From the NCBI GenBank assembly GCA_016721875.1, contig JADKHG010000003.1:310001-374000 (forward strand): DNA of 64,000 nucleotides. Reading direction: 5' to 3'. The DNA comes from Sphingomonadales bacterium (GTDB taxonomy: Bacteria > Pseudomonadota > Alphaproteobacteria > Sphingomonadales > Sphingomonadaceae). Positions 27,504-37,106 of this stretch are shown one piece after another (position 1 is the stretch's first letter; each line of letters opens with the position of its first letter). Position numbers and translations under genes: made by a program. The notes beneath the pieces are model-generated. The model was not told where the DNA came from. It saw only the letters and a list, made by a program, of their open reading frames with translations, and made no database searches.

Positions 27504-27932
27504 ATGACGCCTGCGCCGACCAAGCAACAACTGGTCGAGCGCAGCCTTGAACGTGCCGCCGACATATTGGGCGATATCACCGCGCCGTTGATGGCGCGAT
27601 ATTATGCTGCACACCCGGCGGCGGCGGACAGCTTTGCCCATCACGGCCTTGGCCGCCGCGACCTGCTGGAGGCGGAGATGGTCGGCAATGTCCTCTATTG
27701 CCTGATGACCTGGTTTGAGAGGCCAGAGGAAATCCGCATCATCTTTTACGATTCGGTGCCGCACCATGCCGACACGCTGAAGGTCGGGGCGGATTGGTAT
27801 GGCGGCATGCTCGACACCGGCATCGCCCTGATCGAAGAGACATTGCCCACCGACGCCGCCGACGAGCGCGCCGCATGGGCAGAGATGCGCGACGGGATGG
27901 CGGCGGCGATTGCGCGGGCGCAGACGCTTTAG
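27504..27932 (+). CDS. Small helical protein, possibly globin-like
   Basis: 142 residues. I do not recognise the family firmly. The layout is an A-helix-like ERAADILGDI, then APLMARYYAAHPAA, a helix around AEMVGNVLYCLMTW, His-His in SVPHHADTL and a long C-terminal helix. This is compatible with a divergent globin fold in which one of the two His is the proximal haem ligand, but the CD-corner Phe and distal His cannot be placed with confidence. Tightly linked downstream of adenosine kinase (6 bp), probably co-transcribed. Confidence 0.55.
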   Translation: MTPAPTKQQLVERSLERAADILGDITAPLMARYYAAHPAAADSFAHHGLGRRDLLEAEMVGNVLYCLMTWFERPEEIRIIFYDSVPHHADTLKVGADWYGGMLDTGIALIEETLPTDAADERAAWAEMRDGMAAAIARAQTL

Positions 27933-28065
27933 CGGTTGGCACCCTCTCCCGTTCACCTTCGGTGGCCTGCGGCACTAGGGGAGAGGAGCGAGGAATGGAC
28001 CGAAAGTAAATAGCTATTAGGCCAACCGCAGAGATTTCGCTGACACCGCAAAGGAAAAACCAGGC

Positions 28066-28213
28066 CCCTCCCCCTTGTGGGGAGGGGTTGGGGTGGGGGC
28101 GGCGCACGTCCGTGCGCCAAATCACGCAGAGAGTTAACGCCAACTGTCAATAATATTGCGGCGCAGACGCGCCGCGCCCCCACCCTTAATCCCTCCCCAC
28201 AAAGGGGGAGGGA
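28066..28213. repeat. About 40-bp inverted repeat between genes
   Basis: The arm CCCCTCCCCCTTGTGGGGAG (28066 onward, through GGGTGGGGGCGGCGC near 28105) pairs with the reverse complement of the arm at 28171-28213 (CCACCCTTAATCCC, then CCTCCCCACAAAGGGGGAGG). The region between 27933 and 28333 holds no gene; besides this it has a smaller inverted pair, CCCTCTCCC and GGGGAGAGG. These are dispersed palindromic elements typical of sphingomonad intergenic DNA. Confidence 0.65.
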
Positions 28214-28333
28214 ACGAGGAACGGGAAAGAGGGGATGACAAATCGGCCCAGACCGTTTGATCAACCCGAAAGCAGCGCTTGCACACGCGCGCACAGGCTG
28301 TATTATACTTACAATACAGTGAAAGGATTGCCG

Positions 28334-28849
28334 ATGCGCGCCGTGATTGCCCTTTGCCTGCCCCTGCTTTTCGCTAGCCCGGCCCATGCGGCCCCAGCGG
28401 AAATGCCAAAGGATGCGGCATTGACCGAAAGCATTGCCGCCGCCGACAACGCGCTGTTCGGCCTGTTCTTCACCGGATGCGACGCAGAGGCATTGCGCCC
28501 GATGGTCAGCCCGACACTGGAATTCTATCATGACAAGGGCGGACTGGTGGCGACATCGGGCGCGCAGTTCGTCGCCGAATATGCGAAAAATTGCGAGGCG
28601 CGCAAAGCCCCCGACGCATGGCGCAGTAGGCGCGCGCTGGTTCCCGAAAGCCTGCATGTTGACCCCGTCCCCGCCTTTGGCGCGATGGAGGTGGGCGAGC
28701 ATCTGTTTTACGAACGGCAGGGCGACGGCCCCGAAAAACTGGTCGGCCGCGCGGGCTTTGCCATGGTGTGGCAATGGGCCGACGGCGCATGGAAACTGCA
28801 CCGCGTGCTCAGCTTTGGCCATAAACCGGCGAGCGAACCAAAGCCCTAA
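28334..28849 (+). CDS. Exported NTF2-like (DUF4440-type) protein
   Basis: 171 residues from the ATG at 28334, preceded by AAAGGA; the frame is open 33 codons further upstream, in non-conserved sequence. Signal peptide RAVIALCLPLLFASPAHAA. The mature domain shows the cone-shaped NTF2 fold pattern: SIAAADNALFGLFFTGCDAE at the first helix, then MVSPTLEFYHDKGGL, and VWQWADGAWKLHRVLSFGH at the last strand. DUF4440/SnoaL proteins include isomerases and binding proteins; function here is unknown and the protein would be periplasmic. Confidence 0.75.
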   Translation: MRAVIALCLPLLFASPAHAAPAEMPKDAALTESIAAADNALFGLFFTGCDAEALRPMVSPTLEFYHDKGGLVATSGAQFVAEYAKNCEARKAPDAWRSRRALVPESLHVDPVPAFGAMEVGEHLFYERQGDGPEKLVGRAGFAMVWQWADGAWKLHRVLSFGHKPASEPKP

Positions 28850-29029
28850 AGCTCGTCTTTGTCGCGCGCAGTCGAGGCACCCCTTCGACAAGCTTAAAGC
28901 TTGCAGTGTAATTGGTCTCCCAACGATGGGCGGCAAGGCATGGTGTTGGGGAGGCGGTGGTTTTGTAGGCCTAAAATCGCTCCCGTACACATTGAGTATC
29001 GAGCTTCAACCGAATCGAAAGCCATTAGC

Positions 29030-31834
29030 CTAGCGCTTGATTCCAAATTTCTCGAACAGCAGCCCAACATTCCGCGAATAGAATAAGGCGGCCGCGAGAT
29101 CATTGTCACTTTCGGCCTTTCTTCCGGCCCGGGCATTTGCAATCGACCGTTGATAGTAGGAAGAGGCCTGTTCAGGTGAGAGTGCGAGCGCCGCGTCATA
29201 GTCTGAAATTGCCTCGTCAATTCTTCCCAGCTGTAGATACACCAATCCTCTACTATCCAATGTCCCGGAAGGATTTTCTGAAAGCTCTATCGACTTGGTG
29301 CAATCTTCTAGAGCTGCCTCAAGCTCGGTTTTGCTTAGCGCGCGATGCCAACAGCGCGTTCCCAGAACGCCGGCATCTTCGGGATTCTTTTCAACCATCT
29401 GGTCAAGCAACTCCATGGCCTTTGAGCTGTCGCCCGACAACAAGGCGATATAGGATTTGAGTGTGTCGACATCATCATCGCCCAAGCCCGCGTTATAGGC
29501 AGCATCGATCACCGCCTCGGCCTCTTTCGTACGACCAGCCATGGCATGAATTTCGGCAAGCGTCTCGATTGAGGAATAGTGATCGGGCTCCGCTTTGACT
29601 GCCTCCTGAAGTAGGCTTATCGAGGTATCGACATCGGATTGCCGCAGCAAGTCTGCGCGCCAGTTGAGCGTGTCGGCGGTGGATTCGATTTTGAGCGCTG
29701 CCGCAAGATCCTTTTCGGCCTTTGCAACGTCACCGATCAGATCGTAAAAGTACGCGCGCTGGCGATAAGGAATGTCTTTATCCGGATTCATCGCGACGAC
29801 GCTATCGAAAGCCATTTTGTAGTCGTTTAACTTGCGTCCCTTCAGCACGTCGACCAACTCGATCCACTCTTCAGGATATTCCGACGGTGCAACGATTTTC
29901 ACATCTTCATCCTGGACGCGGGTGAGCTTGCGAATTTCCGGCGCAATTTCGCTGGTTGGCAGCTCCCACTGCTTGAGATAGTAATTTTCTGAGAACACAA
30001 CCTTGCCGTCACCCAACTCGGTATTTCGATCAAGATGATGTCCAGCAATCGCCTCTGATATAGTCGCTAAGCCCTTCAGTTGAAACGATGACTGAGTCTT
30101 CGGCAATATGAATTCGGCTTTTTCCTGATAAGACCAGCCTGAACCGAGATCGAGTGGAATGGCGCGCCATTCTCTTTTCTTTCTATCTGCTTTAATTTCC
30201 TTGCCGTCGATAACTGACCAGATGTCTAGGTTGGAAGCTCCATCTTTCTTCGACCAGTCCAGATAGGAAATGCCCTTTGCGGTGATGACGGCCTCACTTT
30301 TTTCTTCGTCATAAACGAAGCTGCTTTCCGTAACGATTCCTTCAACAATATATTTGCCGGCCACGGTGTTGAGCTCTTCTTTGAAGACTTTTGCATTGTT
30401 CTGCGTCTGTGAAGCGCGAAGATTACGCGCATCTTCGTCTCTCAGTTTTAGTTGCATGTCGAAAAATGCAGGAAGTACCAGGCCAGCCGAAAGGTCATAG
30501 GTGAGCCTTACTTCTTTAAGTGGCCTGCCTGGTTTCGCAATGCCCAGTTCTTCGAGTTCGGCGCCCTCGGCTGTAACCGGTAACCCGTAGCGATGGGGAG
30601 GGATATCCTCAAGATCATTAATGCGTGTGCCGGTATCCGTCCCATCGAGCCAAAACGTGCGTTGCCCGACTCGAGCGCGCACCAGAATATGATCGAACAC
30701 GAAAAATCCGGGAGTCATGACTGTAGCTGCATCTTTTACGCTGGCATTTACAAGAACGGGTTGCGCATCAATGTCGAGTTCGTTGAGTATCGCCAAAAGT
30801 AGGAGGGTTTTTGCCTTGCAATCGCCATATCGCAGCTCCCAAGTCTGCTGTGGCGTTTGTGGCACATAGTTTCCGAATCCAAGTCCATTGAAAAGATACC
30901 GAATCTTGTCTTGAACCAATCGGACAGCCATGGCCGTGCGTACTTTCGGATCGGAAGTGGCGCTTGCAATCCTCCCGACTTCCGCTGCCAGCGCTGAATC
31001 GGCCGCAATCAAACTGTCTGTTTTGTACAATTTCGCAGTTGCGCGCGACACATCCTTCCAGTCCGTAAACTGCGTTACCATCAGATTAGGCTTCACCTTG
31101 AAGCGATGAGGTGCATCTTCGGGCATCTCGGTTTGTTTTGGCGCAATAGCTGGAACTATCAGGACAGAGTAACCATCCTTTTCGGTCAACTCGCTCGCAA
31201 TTTTTTCTCCGAACAACTTGTAATTGAGATGTTCGCTCTTAGGCCAAATCGTCCTCAGTCGATTAAAATCGGTTCCTATCTCCGCAGTTGGAATCAGTGA
31301 TAAGGATTCAGCCCGTCCATCCAACGCAGCGTTGGCAGCACTGGTTGTAACGCTGAAACGCACTAGGTCCCCCAACTGAAGTCCGGTAATCTGTGCGGTA
31401 CCAGTCAGAATTCCGTTGATCTGGTTTTGGCCGAGCCCTGCCTCGCGGCGAAGGACTTCGAATTTTGTACCGTTTTTCAACGCGTCGATGGTTTCGCCAT
31501 TCCGGAGTATTTCCAGTCGGTGTACTATCATATCGCCGCGATCGGGATGCCACTGCGCGCTCAGTAACGATCCCATTTGCGTCAGCAACTCGGCAGACTG
31601 TATTCGAAATACCAAGTCAAAATAGCTGTGTTGCACACCGTGTTCAAACTTAGCTTGCTTATCGAGCACAACAATAAAATTTTTGCTGTCGGGTTTTTGC
31701 TTAAGGACCTGACTAAGGTCAACTTGTTCAATCCAAGATTGGGGTGTTTCGTAGAGTATATTTGAGCCAGCCTTTGCGGATACGCTCAATGCCAAAAGTG
31801 AAACTGTCGCCGTCAATCTAAAAATCATCAACAA
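29030..31834 (-). CDS. DUF3857 / transglutaminase-like protein with C-terminal TPR domain
   Basis: Large exported protein of 934 residues. A signal peptide (SLLALSVSAKA) precedes a DUF3857 domain (about 50-250) and a transglutaminase-like catalytic domain (about 260-420) with Cys in YGDCKAKTLLL, His in FVFDHILVR and Asp in FWLDGTD. A beta-rich domain then precedes tetratricopeptide repeats (about 690-920, e.g. AYFYDLIGDVAKAEKDLAAA and YYQRSIANARAGRKAE). The triad is complete, so it may be a protease or crosslinking enzyme acting outside the cytoplasm. Base composition is slightly more AT-rich than its neighbours. No operon partner. Confidence 0.85.
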   Translation of the reverse strand: MLMIFRLTATVSLLALSVSAKAGSNILYETPQSWIEQVDLSQVLKQKPDSKNFIVVLDKQAKFEHGVQHSYFDLVFRIQSAELLTQMGSLLSAQWHPDRGDMIVHRLEILRNGETIDALKNGTKFEVLRREAGLGQNQINGILTGTAQITGLQLGDLVRFSVTTSAANAALDGRAESLSLIPTAEIGTDFNRLRTIWPKSEHLNYKLFGEKIASELTEKDGYSVLIVPAIAPKQTEMPEDAPHRFKVKPNLMVTQFTDWKDVSRATAKLYKTDSLIAADSALAAEVGRIASATSDPKVRTAMAVRLVQDKIRYLFNGLGFGNYVPQTPQQTWELRYGDCKAKTLLLLAILNELDIDAQPVLVNASVKDAATVMTPGFFVFDHILVRARVGQRTFWLDGTDTGTRINDLEDIPPHRYGLPVTAEGAELEELGIAKPGRPLKEVRLTYDLSAGLVLPAFFDMQLKLRDEDARNLRASQTQNNAKVFKEELNTVAGKYIVEGIVTESSFVYDEEKSEAVITAKGISYLDWSKKDGASNLDIWSVIDGKEIKADRKKREWRAIPLDLGSGWSYQEKAEFILPKTQSSFQLKGLATISEAIAGHHLDRNTELGDGKVVFSENYYLKQWELPTSEIAPEIRKLTRVQDEDVKIVAPSEYPEEWIELVDVLKGRKLNDYKMAFDSVVAMNPDKDIPYRQRAYFYDLIGDVAKAEKDLAAALKIESTADTLNWRADLLRQSDVDTSISLLQEAVKAEPDHYSSIETLAEIHAMAGRTKEAEAVIDAAYNAGLGDDDVDTLKSYIALLSGDSSKAMELLDQMVEKNPEDAGVLGTRCWHRALSKTELEAALEDCTKSIELSENPSGTLDSRGLVYLQLGRIDEAISDYDAALALSPEQASSYYQRSIANARAGRKAESDNDLAAALFYSRNVGLLFEKFGIKR

Positions 31835-32062
31835 CCCCTAAGACAACACGTTTGATAAAACAGACGTCGAACGTCTGCTTAGCTGGCATGCTTATTAGGT
31901 ACCGTGGGATTGACAAGAGAATTCAGCGCCTAAGGCATTATGTGTCAATACAGTTTCAAATAACTACCCTTCTCGCCAGCCGCCACGTTGATCTATGTTC
32001 GCTTGGCGGCCCCACCACATCCTCCGGCCGTTCGACACGCTCAGGACAAGCTCGTTCCCGGT

Positions 32063-35000
32063 TCACTTCCCTTTCTCCAGCAACGGCTTGAGATAGTGAC
32101 CAGTGTAAGACTTCGGGTTCTTCGCAACCTCTTCGGGAATGCCCTCCGCGACAATCTCCCCACCCTTGACGCCGCCTTCCGGCCCCAGGTCGATGATCCA
32201 GTCAGCAGTCTTGATTACGTCCAGATTATGCTCGATCACCACCACGCTGTTGCCCTGTTCGACCAGCCGGTGGAGCACCTCGAGCAGTTTGCGCACATCC
32301 TCGAAATGCAACCCCGTCGTGGGCTCGTCCAATATGTAGAGCGTCTGGCCGGTGCTGCGGCGGCTGAGTTCCTTGGCAAGTTTGACGCGTTGCGCCTCGC
32401 CACCGGACAGCGTCGTGGCCTGTTGCCCGACCTTGACATAGCCGAGGCCGACCTCTGCCAGCATCGCCATTTTGTCGCGGATCGGGGGGACGGCCTTGAA
32501 GACCTCCACCGCATCCTCGACCGTCATGTCGAGCACGTCGGCGATGGACAGGCCCTTCCACTTCACCTCCAGCGTTTCACGGTTGTAGCGGTGGCCGCCG
32601 CATTCCTCGCAGGTGACATAGACGTCGGGCAGGAAGTGCATCTCGATCTTGATCAGGCCGTCGCCGCTGCATGTCTCGCACCGCCCGCCCTTTACGTTGA
32701 AGCTGAACCGCCCAGGCTTGTAGCCGCGCGCCTCGGATTCGGGCAGGCCAGCGAACCAGTCCCGGATCTTGGTGAAGGCGCCGGTGTAGGTCGCGGGGTT
32801 GCTGCGCGGGGTGCGGCCGATGGGCGACTGGTCGATGTCGATGACCTTGTCACAATGCTCCAGCCCCGTCACCTTGTCATGCGGCCCCGCAATCACCCGC
32901 GCGCCATTGAGCGAGCGCGCGGCGGCGGCGTAGAGCGTGTCGATGGTGAAGCTCGACTTGCCTGAACCAGACACCCCGGTGATGCAGCAGAAGGTGCCAA
33001 GCGGGATGCTCGCGGTGACATTTTTCAGGTTGTTCGCGCGCGCGCCGTGGAGGGTAAGCTTCTTCTTGTTACCCTTGCGCCGCGTCTTGGGCACCGCGAT
33101 TTCGCGGGTGCCGTTCAAGTAATCGGCGGTGAGCGATTTGGCCTTGAGGATGTCTTTCAGCACCCCCTCCGCCATCACCTCGCCGCCATGCACCCCCGCA
33201 CCGGGGCCGAGATCGACGATCCAGTCGGCGGTGCGGATCGCGTCCTCGTCATGCTCGACAACGATCACGGTGTTGCCAAGGTCGCGCAGGCGTTGCAGCG
33301 TCGCGAGCAGCCGGTCATTATCCTTCTGGTGCAGGCCGATGCTGGGCTCGTCGAGCACATAGAGCACGCCCGACAGGCCGGAGCCGATTTGCGAGGCGAG
33401 ACGGATACGCTGGCTCTCCCCGCCCGAGAGCGTTCCGCTGGTGCGGTCGAGGTTGATATAGTCGAGCCCGACATTGTTGAGGAAGCCCAGCCGCTCATTG
33501 ATTTCCTTGAGGATGGCCTTGGCGATCTGGCTTTGCGTGGGGGTGAGTTGGGCGTCAAGGTTGCTGAACCAGGCCAGCGCGTCCGACACGCTCATCCGCG
33601 TCGGCCCGGCAATGTCGGTGCCCGCGATCTTGACCGAAAGCGCCTCGGGCTTCAGCCGCGCGCCGTGGCAGGTCTCGCACGGCTGCGCGGTCTGGAACTT
33701 GCTCAATTCCTCGCGCATCCACGCGCTGTCGGTTTGCAGCATGCGGCGGTTCAGATTGCCGATGACGCCCTCAAACGCCTTTTTCACCGTGTAGCTTTTG
33801 CGGCCATCCTGAAAGGTCAGCTCGACCGGCAAGCCACCGGTGCCGTGGAGGATGATCAGCCGCTGATCCGGCGCGAGCGCGCTCCAGGGGGTGGTCAGGT
33901 CAAAGTCATAGGCCTTGGCCAGACTGCTGAGCACCTGCATATAATAGGGCGAAGGCGGGTTCGATTTCGCCCATGGCACAATCGCCCCCTGCTTCAGGCT
34001 CAGCCCCTCATTGGGGACGACAAGCTGCGGATCAAATTCCAGCCGCTCGCCCAGCCCGTCGCATTCGGGGCAGGCACCTTGGGGTGCGTTGAAGGAGAAC
34101 AGTCGCGGGGCGATTTCGGCAATGGTAAAGCCGCTGACCGGGCAAGCGAATTTTTCGCTGAAGACAATGCGATTGGGGGGAAGGCCGGTGCCTTTCATCG
34201 TACCGCCGGTGACATTCTTTCCGGCTTTTCCCTCTCCGTTCGCATCCAGCGCAGTCGAGATGCCAATAGGTTGTGCGCTACCGATGGGTGTCTCGACTTC
34301 GCTCGACACGAACGGGGCAATGGTCGCCCCCTTAAACTCGGTCCTAGCCTCGCCAAAGGCGGTTGGCACCACGTCGTCCGCCCCCATCGCCTCCGCCACT
34401 GTGCCATCGGCCAGGTCGATGAACGCCAATCCCTCGGCCAGCTTCAAAGCCTGCTCAAAACTGTCCGCCAGCCGCGTCTGGATGCCGTCTTTCACGACGA
34501 TGCGGTCAACCACGACCTCAATGTCATGCTTATATTTCTTGTCGAGCGCAGGGGCTTCTTCGATCGCGTAGAATTCGCCGTCGATGCGCACGCGGGTATA
34601 GCCCGCCTTCTGCCATTCGAGCAGCTCCTTACGATACTCGCCCTTGCGCCCGCGCACCACGGGAGCGAGCAGATAGGCGCGCGTGCCCTCGGGCAACTGC
34701 ATCACCCGGTCGACCATCTGCGTCACCGTCTGCGCGGTGATGGGAAGGCCGGTCGCGGGCGAATAAGGCACCCCGACCCGCGCCCAGAGCAAGCGCATAT
34801 AGTCGTAGATTTCAGTGACGGTCGCGACGGTCGAGCGCGGGTTGCGGCTGGTGGTTTTCTGCTCGATAGAGATTGCGGGGCTGAGGCCCTCGATATGCTC
34901 GACATCGGGCTTCTGCATCATCTCCAGAAACTGCCGCGCATAAGCGCTGAGCGACTCCACATATCGCCGCTGCCCCTCTGCATAGATGGTGTCGAACGCC

Positions 35001-35125
35001 AGGCTGGACTTGCCCGAGCCGGACAGCCCGGTGATGACGATCAGCTTGTCGCGCGGCAGCGCAACGTCGATGCCCTTGAGGTTATGCTCGCGCGCACCGC
35101 GCACTTTGATGTGGGTGAGTGACAT
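32063..35125 (-). CDS. uvrA: Excinuclease ABC subunit A
   Basis: DNA-damage recognition ATPase of nucleotide excision repair. 1020 residues from the ATG at 35125, longer than the usual 940-975. Two ABC modules: Walker A GLSGSGKSS near residue 32 and GVSGSGKSSFT in the second half, signatures SGGESQRIRLA and SGGEAQRVKLAKEL, and zinc-finger Cys pairs in ACPECDGLGE and CETCSGDG, CEECGGHR. Residues of about 270-297 (VSSEVETPIGS, then PIGISTALDANGE) are encoded by a palindromic repeat inserted in frame, which explains part of the extra length. Divergent from an L,D-transpeptidase gene. Confidence 0.97.
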   Translation of the reverse strand: MSLTHIKVRGAREHNLKGIDVALPRDKLIVITGLSGSGKSSLAFDTIYAEGQRRYVESLSAYARQFLEMMQKPDVEHIEGLSPAISIEQKTTSRNPRSTVATVTEIYDYMRLLWARVGVPYSPATGLPITAQTVTQMVDRVMQLPEGTRAYLLAPVVRGRKGEYRKELLEWQKAGYTRVRIDGEFYAIEEAPALDKKYKHDIEVVVDRIVVKDGIQTRLADSFEQALKLAEGLAFIDLADGTVAEAMGADDVVPTAFGEARTEFKGATIAPFVSSEVETPIGSAQPIGISTALDANGEGKAGKNVTGGTMKGTGLPPNRIVFSEKFACPVSGFTIAEIAPRLFSFNAPQGACPECDGLGERLEFDPQLVVPNEGLSLKQGAIVPWAKSNPPSPYYMQVLSSLAKAYDFDLTTPWSALAPDQRLIILHGTGGLPVELTFQDGRKSYTVKKAFEGVIGNLNRRMLQTDSAWMREELSKFQTAQPCETCHGARLKPEALSVKIAGTDIAGPTRMSVSDALAWFSNLDAQLTPTQSQIAKAILKEINERLGFLNNVGLDYINLDRTSGTLSGGESQRIRLASQIGSGLSGVLYVLDEPSIGLHQKDNDRLLATLQRLRDLGNTVIVVEHDEDAIRTADWIVDLGPGAGVHGGEVMAEGVLKDILKAKSLTADYLNGTREIAVPKTRRKGNKKKLTLHGARANNLKNVTASIPLGTFCCITGVSGSGKSSFTIDTLYAAAARSLNGARVIAGPHDKVTGLEHCDKVIDIDQSPIGRTPRSNPATYTGAFTKIRDWFAGLPESEARGYKPGRFSFNVKGGRCETCSGDGLIKIEMHFLPDVYVTCEECGGHRYNRETLEVKWKGLSIADVLDMTVEDAVEVFKAVPPIRDKMAMLAEVGLGYVKVGQQATTLSGGEAQRVKLAKELSRRSTGQTLYILDEPTTGLHFEDVRKLLEVLHRLVEQGNSVVVIEHNLDVIKTADWIIDLGPEGGVKGGEIVAEGIPEEVAKNPKSYTGHYLKPLLEKGK
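34236..34315. repeat. 80-bp palindromic element inside uvrA
   Basis: The arm starting CCGTTCGCATCCAGCGCAGT (34236) is an imperfect reverse complement of the arm ending CTTCGCTCGACACGAACGG (34315). The central loop is about 24 bases. The same kind of element (CGTTCGTGTCGAGCGAAGTCGAGAC) is a common intergenic palindrome in this bacterial group by general knowledge. Here it lies within an essential-type coding sequence and is translated without a stop or frame change, adding roughly 27 residues. Confidence 0.75.
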
Positions 35126-35240
35126 AGGAGAGACTTGTTCCAGATTTGTTCGCAAAGCGCAAGGGGGCGCCTGTTTCCTATCGAAATGGTCAGGCACGCG
35201 CCAATTTGCAACCCGGCGTCGTTGATGTAAAAGCGTTTTC

Positions 35241-36197
35241 ATGCAGCAAGGCTGGATCAGATTCGCGCTTGTCGCTGTTTCGCTCGGTTTGGGGGGCGCG
35301 GTTGCCCCTGCGCATGCGCAGGACGCGATCATCTTTACCCCGGGAACGGGCGCCACACCGGCGCTGCCAAACGCTAACCCGCCAGCCATCACTTATGTCC
35401 CTGCGACACCGCGCCTGTCGTGCGCCGACCTGCACGATCTGTCGCAAAAACTGACCGCCAAATACCGCCACCAACCGGTGAAACTGGCGCATCCGATTGC
35501 AAGCGACGGTGTGCCCTCCCAGCAGATCGAGCCAAAAACGCGGTTAAACCCGACGCTGCTGTCCGACGCACTGGCGAGTTACAGCCGCCATATCTGCTAT
35601 AGCGCGGCGGCAACCGGCCCGGCAGAGATTATCGTCGTCGATTTCGCCAAATCCTCTTCCGAACCAAGGCTTTACACCATCGATCTGCGCAATGGCGCCG
35701 GTCTCGACAGCCCGATTCCGGTGGCGCATGGCGTTGGCTCCGACCCCGATGATGACGGGATCGCTCAAGCGTTCAGCAATGAATATAATTCGCTGATGTC
35801 GTCGCTGGGTGCCGCGCGTGGGTCGGAAATCTATAACGGTCGCAATGGCCGCTCGCTGCGGCTCGATGGTCTGGATTCGACCAACAGCGCCATGCGTGTG
35901 CGTGACATTGTCGTCCACAGTTACCAGCCGCAAAAGCGGCGCTATTTCAACTACAGCCTGCTGTCGGCACGACAGGGCAAGCCCGGCACCAGCGAAGGTT
36001 GTTTTGTCGTTGAGCCTGAACGCCGCGACTGGCTGTTTTCCAAACTGCAAAATGGCGGTTTTCTATACGCTGGACTGGGCGGAAAATATGCGACAGTCGA
36101 TCCGCCGCGCGCCAGCTATACCGTTGGTCCCTCGGCAGGGGGCCAGATCATTTTTACCCCAGGAACCGGGGCGACCACGGTGTCGCAGCAGCGCTGA
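35241..36197 (+). CDS. YkuD_2-type murein L,D-transpeptidase catalytic domain protein
   Basis: 318 residues with a signal peptide ending near AHA. The C-terminal half is the L,D-transpeptidase-like domain: His in RDIVVHSYQP and the catalytic Cys in TSEGCFVVEP, as in the murein L,D-transpeptidase family PF13645. Such enzymes crosslink peptidoglycan or attach proteins to it. Odd feature: the motif IIFTPGTGAT occurs twice, just after the signal peptide (about residues 30-39) and again at the extreme C-terminus (about 303-312). The remainder between residues 40 and 110 is Pro-rich linker. Confidence 0.85.
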   Translation: MQQGWIRFALVAVSLGLGGAVAPAHAQDAIIFTPGTGATPALPNANPPAITYVPATPRLSCADLHDLSQKLTAKYRHQPVKLAHPIASDGVPSQQIEPKTRLNPTLLSDALASYSRHICYSAAATGPAEIIVVDFAKSSSEPRLYTIDLRNGAGLDSPIPVAHGVGSDPDDDGIAQAFSNEYNSLMSSLGAARGSEIYNGRNGRSLRLDGLDSTNSAMRVRDIVVHSYQPQKRRYFNYSLLSARQGKPGTSEGCFVVEPERRDWLFSKLQNGGFLYAGLGGKYATVDPPRASYTVGPSAGGQIIFTPGTGATTVSQQR

Positions 36198-36200
36198 AAA

Positions 36201-37073
36201 TCAGTTCGCGAGCAACCGTTTCGCGACCGCTCTGACTTCATCCGCCATATCGGGGCGTTGCAACGCTACTGCGAGATTGGCCTCGATATATCCGACCTTT
36301 GAACCACAGTCATAACGCGCACCGTCAAAGGTGACGGCATGGAACGGTTGTTGCCCGATCATCCGCGCCATTGCGTCGGTCAACTGGATCTCACCGCCAG
36401 CGCCCTTTTCTTGGAGCTCGAGCAAACGCATCACTTCGGGCTGGAGGATGTAGCGGCCCGAGATGATCAGGTTGGATGGCGCGTCTTCGACCTTGGGCTT
36501 TTCGACCAACCCTTTTACTTCGGTCAGCTTGCCGTCGCTCGCGCCCGGGTCAATCACGCCATAGCTTGAAACCTGTTCGTACGGCACTTCGAGCACGCTC
36601 AGCAAGTTGCCGCCGACACGGTTATATTCCGCCACCATCTGCGCCATACACCCCGGTGAGCCATGCATGAATTCGTCAGGCAGGAAGATCGCGAAGGGTT
36701 CGTCACCGACAATGTCACGCGCGCACCAGATGGCATGGCCCAGCCCCATCGGTTCTTGCTGGCGGACATAGGCGCATGCGCCTGGGCCGAGCCGCGTAGG
36801 CTCCAGCACCGAAATGTCCCTGCCCCGGTCGGTCATTGTCCGCTCAAGCTCATAAGCGATGTCGAAATGGTCCTCGATCGCGCTTTTTCCGCGACCGGTG
36901 ACAAAGATCATTTGTTCAATCCCCGCCTCGCGCGCCTCATCGACGGCATATTGGATCAGCGGCCGGTCAACGACCGGAAGCATTTCCTTCGGAATCGCCT
37001 TGGTCGCGGGAAGAAATCGTGTCCCCAGTCCGGCGACGGGGAAAACAGCCTTGCGGATCGGTTTGTGATTCAT
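36201..37073 (-). CDS. galU: UTP-glucose-1-phosphate uridylyltransferase
   Basis: Makes UDP-glucose for exopolysaccharide and glycolipid synthesis. 290 residues, normal length, with the nucleotidyltransferase start FPVAGLGTRFLPATKAIPKEMLP, here in its family form (PVAGLGTRFLP), then DRPLIQYAVDEA, GLGHAIWCAR and LVEKPK. The gene is convergent with the L,D-transpeptidase gene (3 bp apart). UDP-sugars would feed glycosphingolipid assembly in a sphingomonad, an indirect link with the locus at 46-56 kb. Confidence 0.96.
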   Translation of the reverse strand: MNHKPIRKAVFPVAGLGTRFLPATKAIPKEMLPVVDRPLIQYAVDEAREAGIEQMIFVTGRGKSAIEDHFDIAYELERTMTDRGRDISVLEPTRLGPGACAYVRQQEPMGLGHAIWCARDIVGDEPFAIFLPDEFMHGSPGCMAQMVAEYNRVGGNLLSVLEVPYEQVSSYGVIDPGASDGKLTEVKGLVEKPKVEDAPSNLIISGRYILQPEVMRLLELQEKGAGGEIQLTDAMARMIGQQPFHAVTFDGARYDCGSKVGYIEANLAVALQRPDMADEVRAVAKRLLAN

Positions 37074-37106
37074 GACCCTGTCCCATAACGGAACATGGTT
37101 AATTGT

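Noticed and set aside
26340..27956. 538-residue minus-strand frame over adenosine kinase
   Set aside because: Covers several convincing plus-strand motifs of the kinase and the following gene; no recognisable domain of its own.
33047..35122. 691-residue plus-strand frame opposite uvrA
   Set aside because: Shadow of uvrA; composition rich in Arg, Gly and Ala with no domain, and the opposite strand has complete UvrA motifs.
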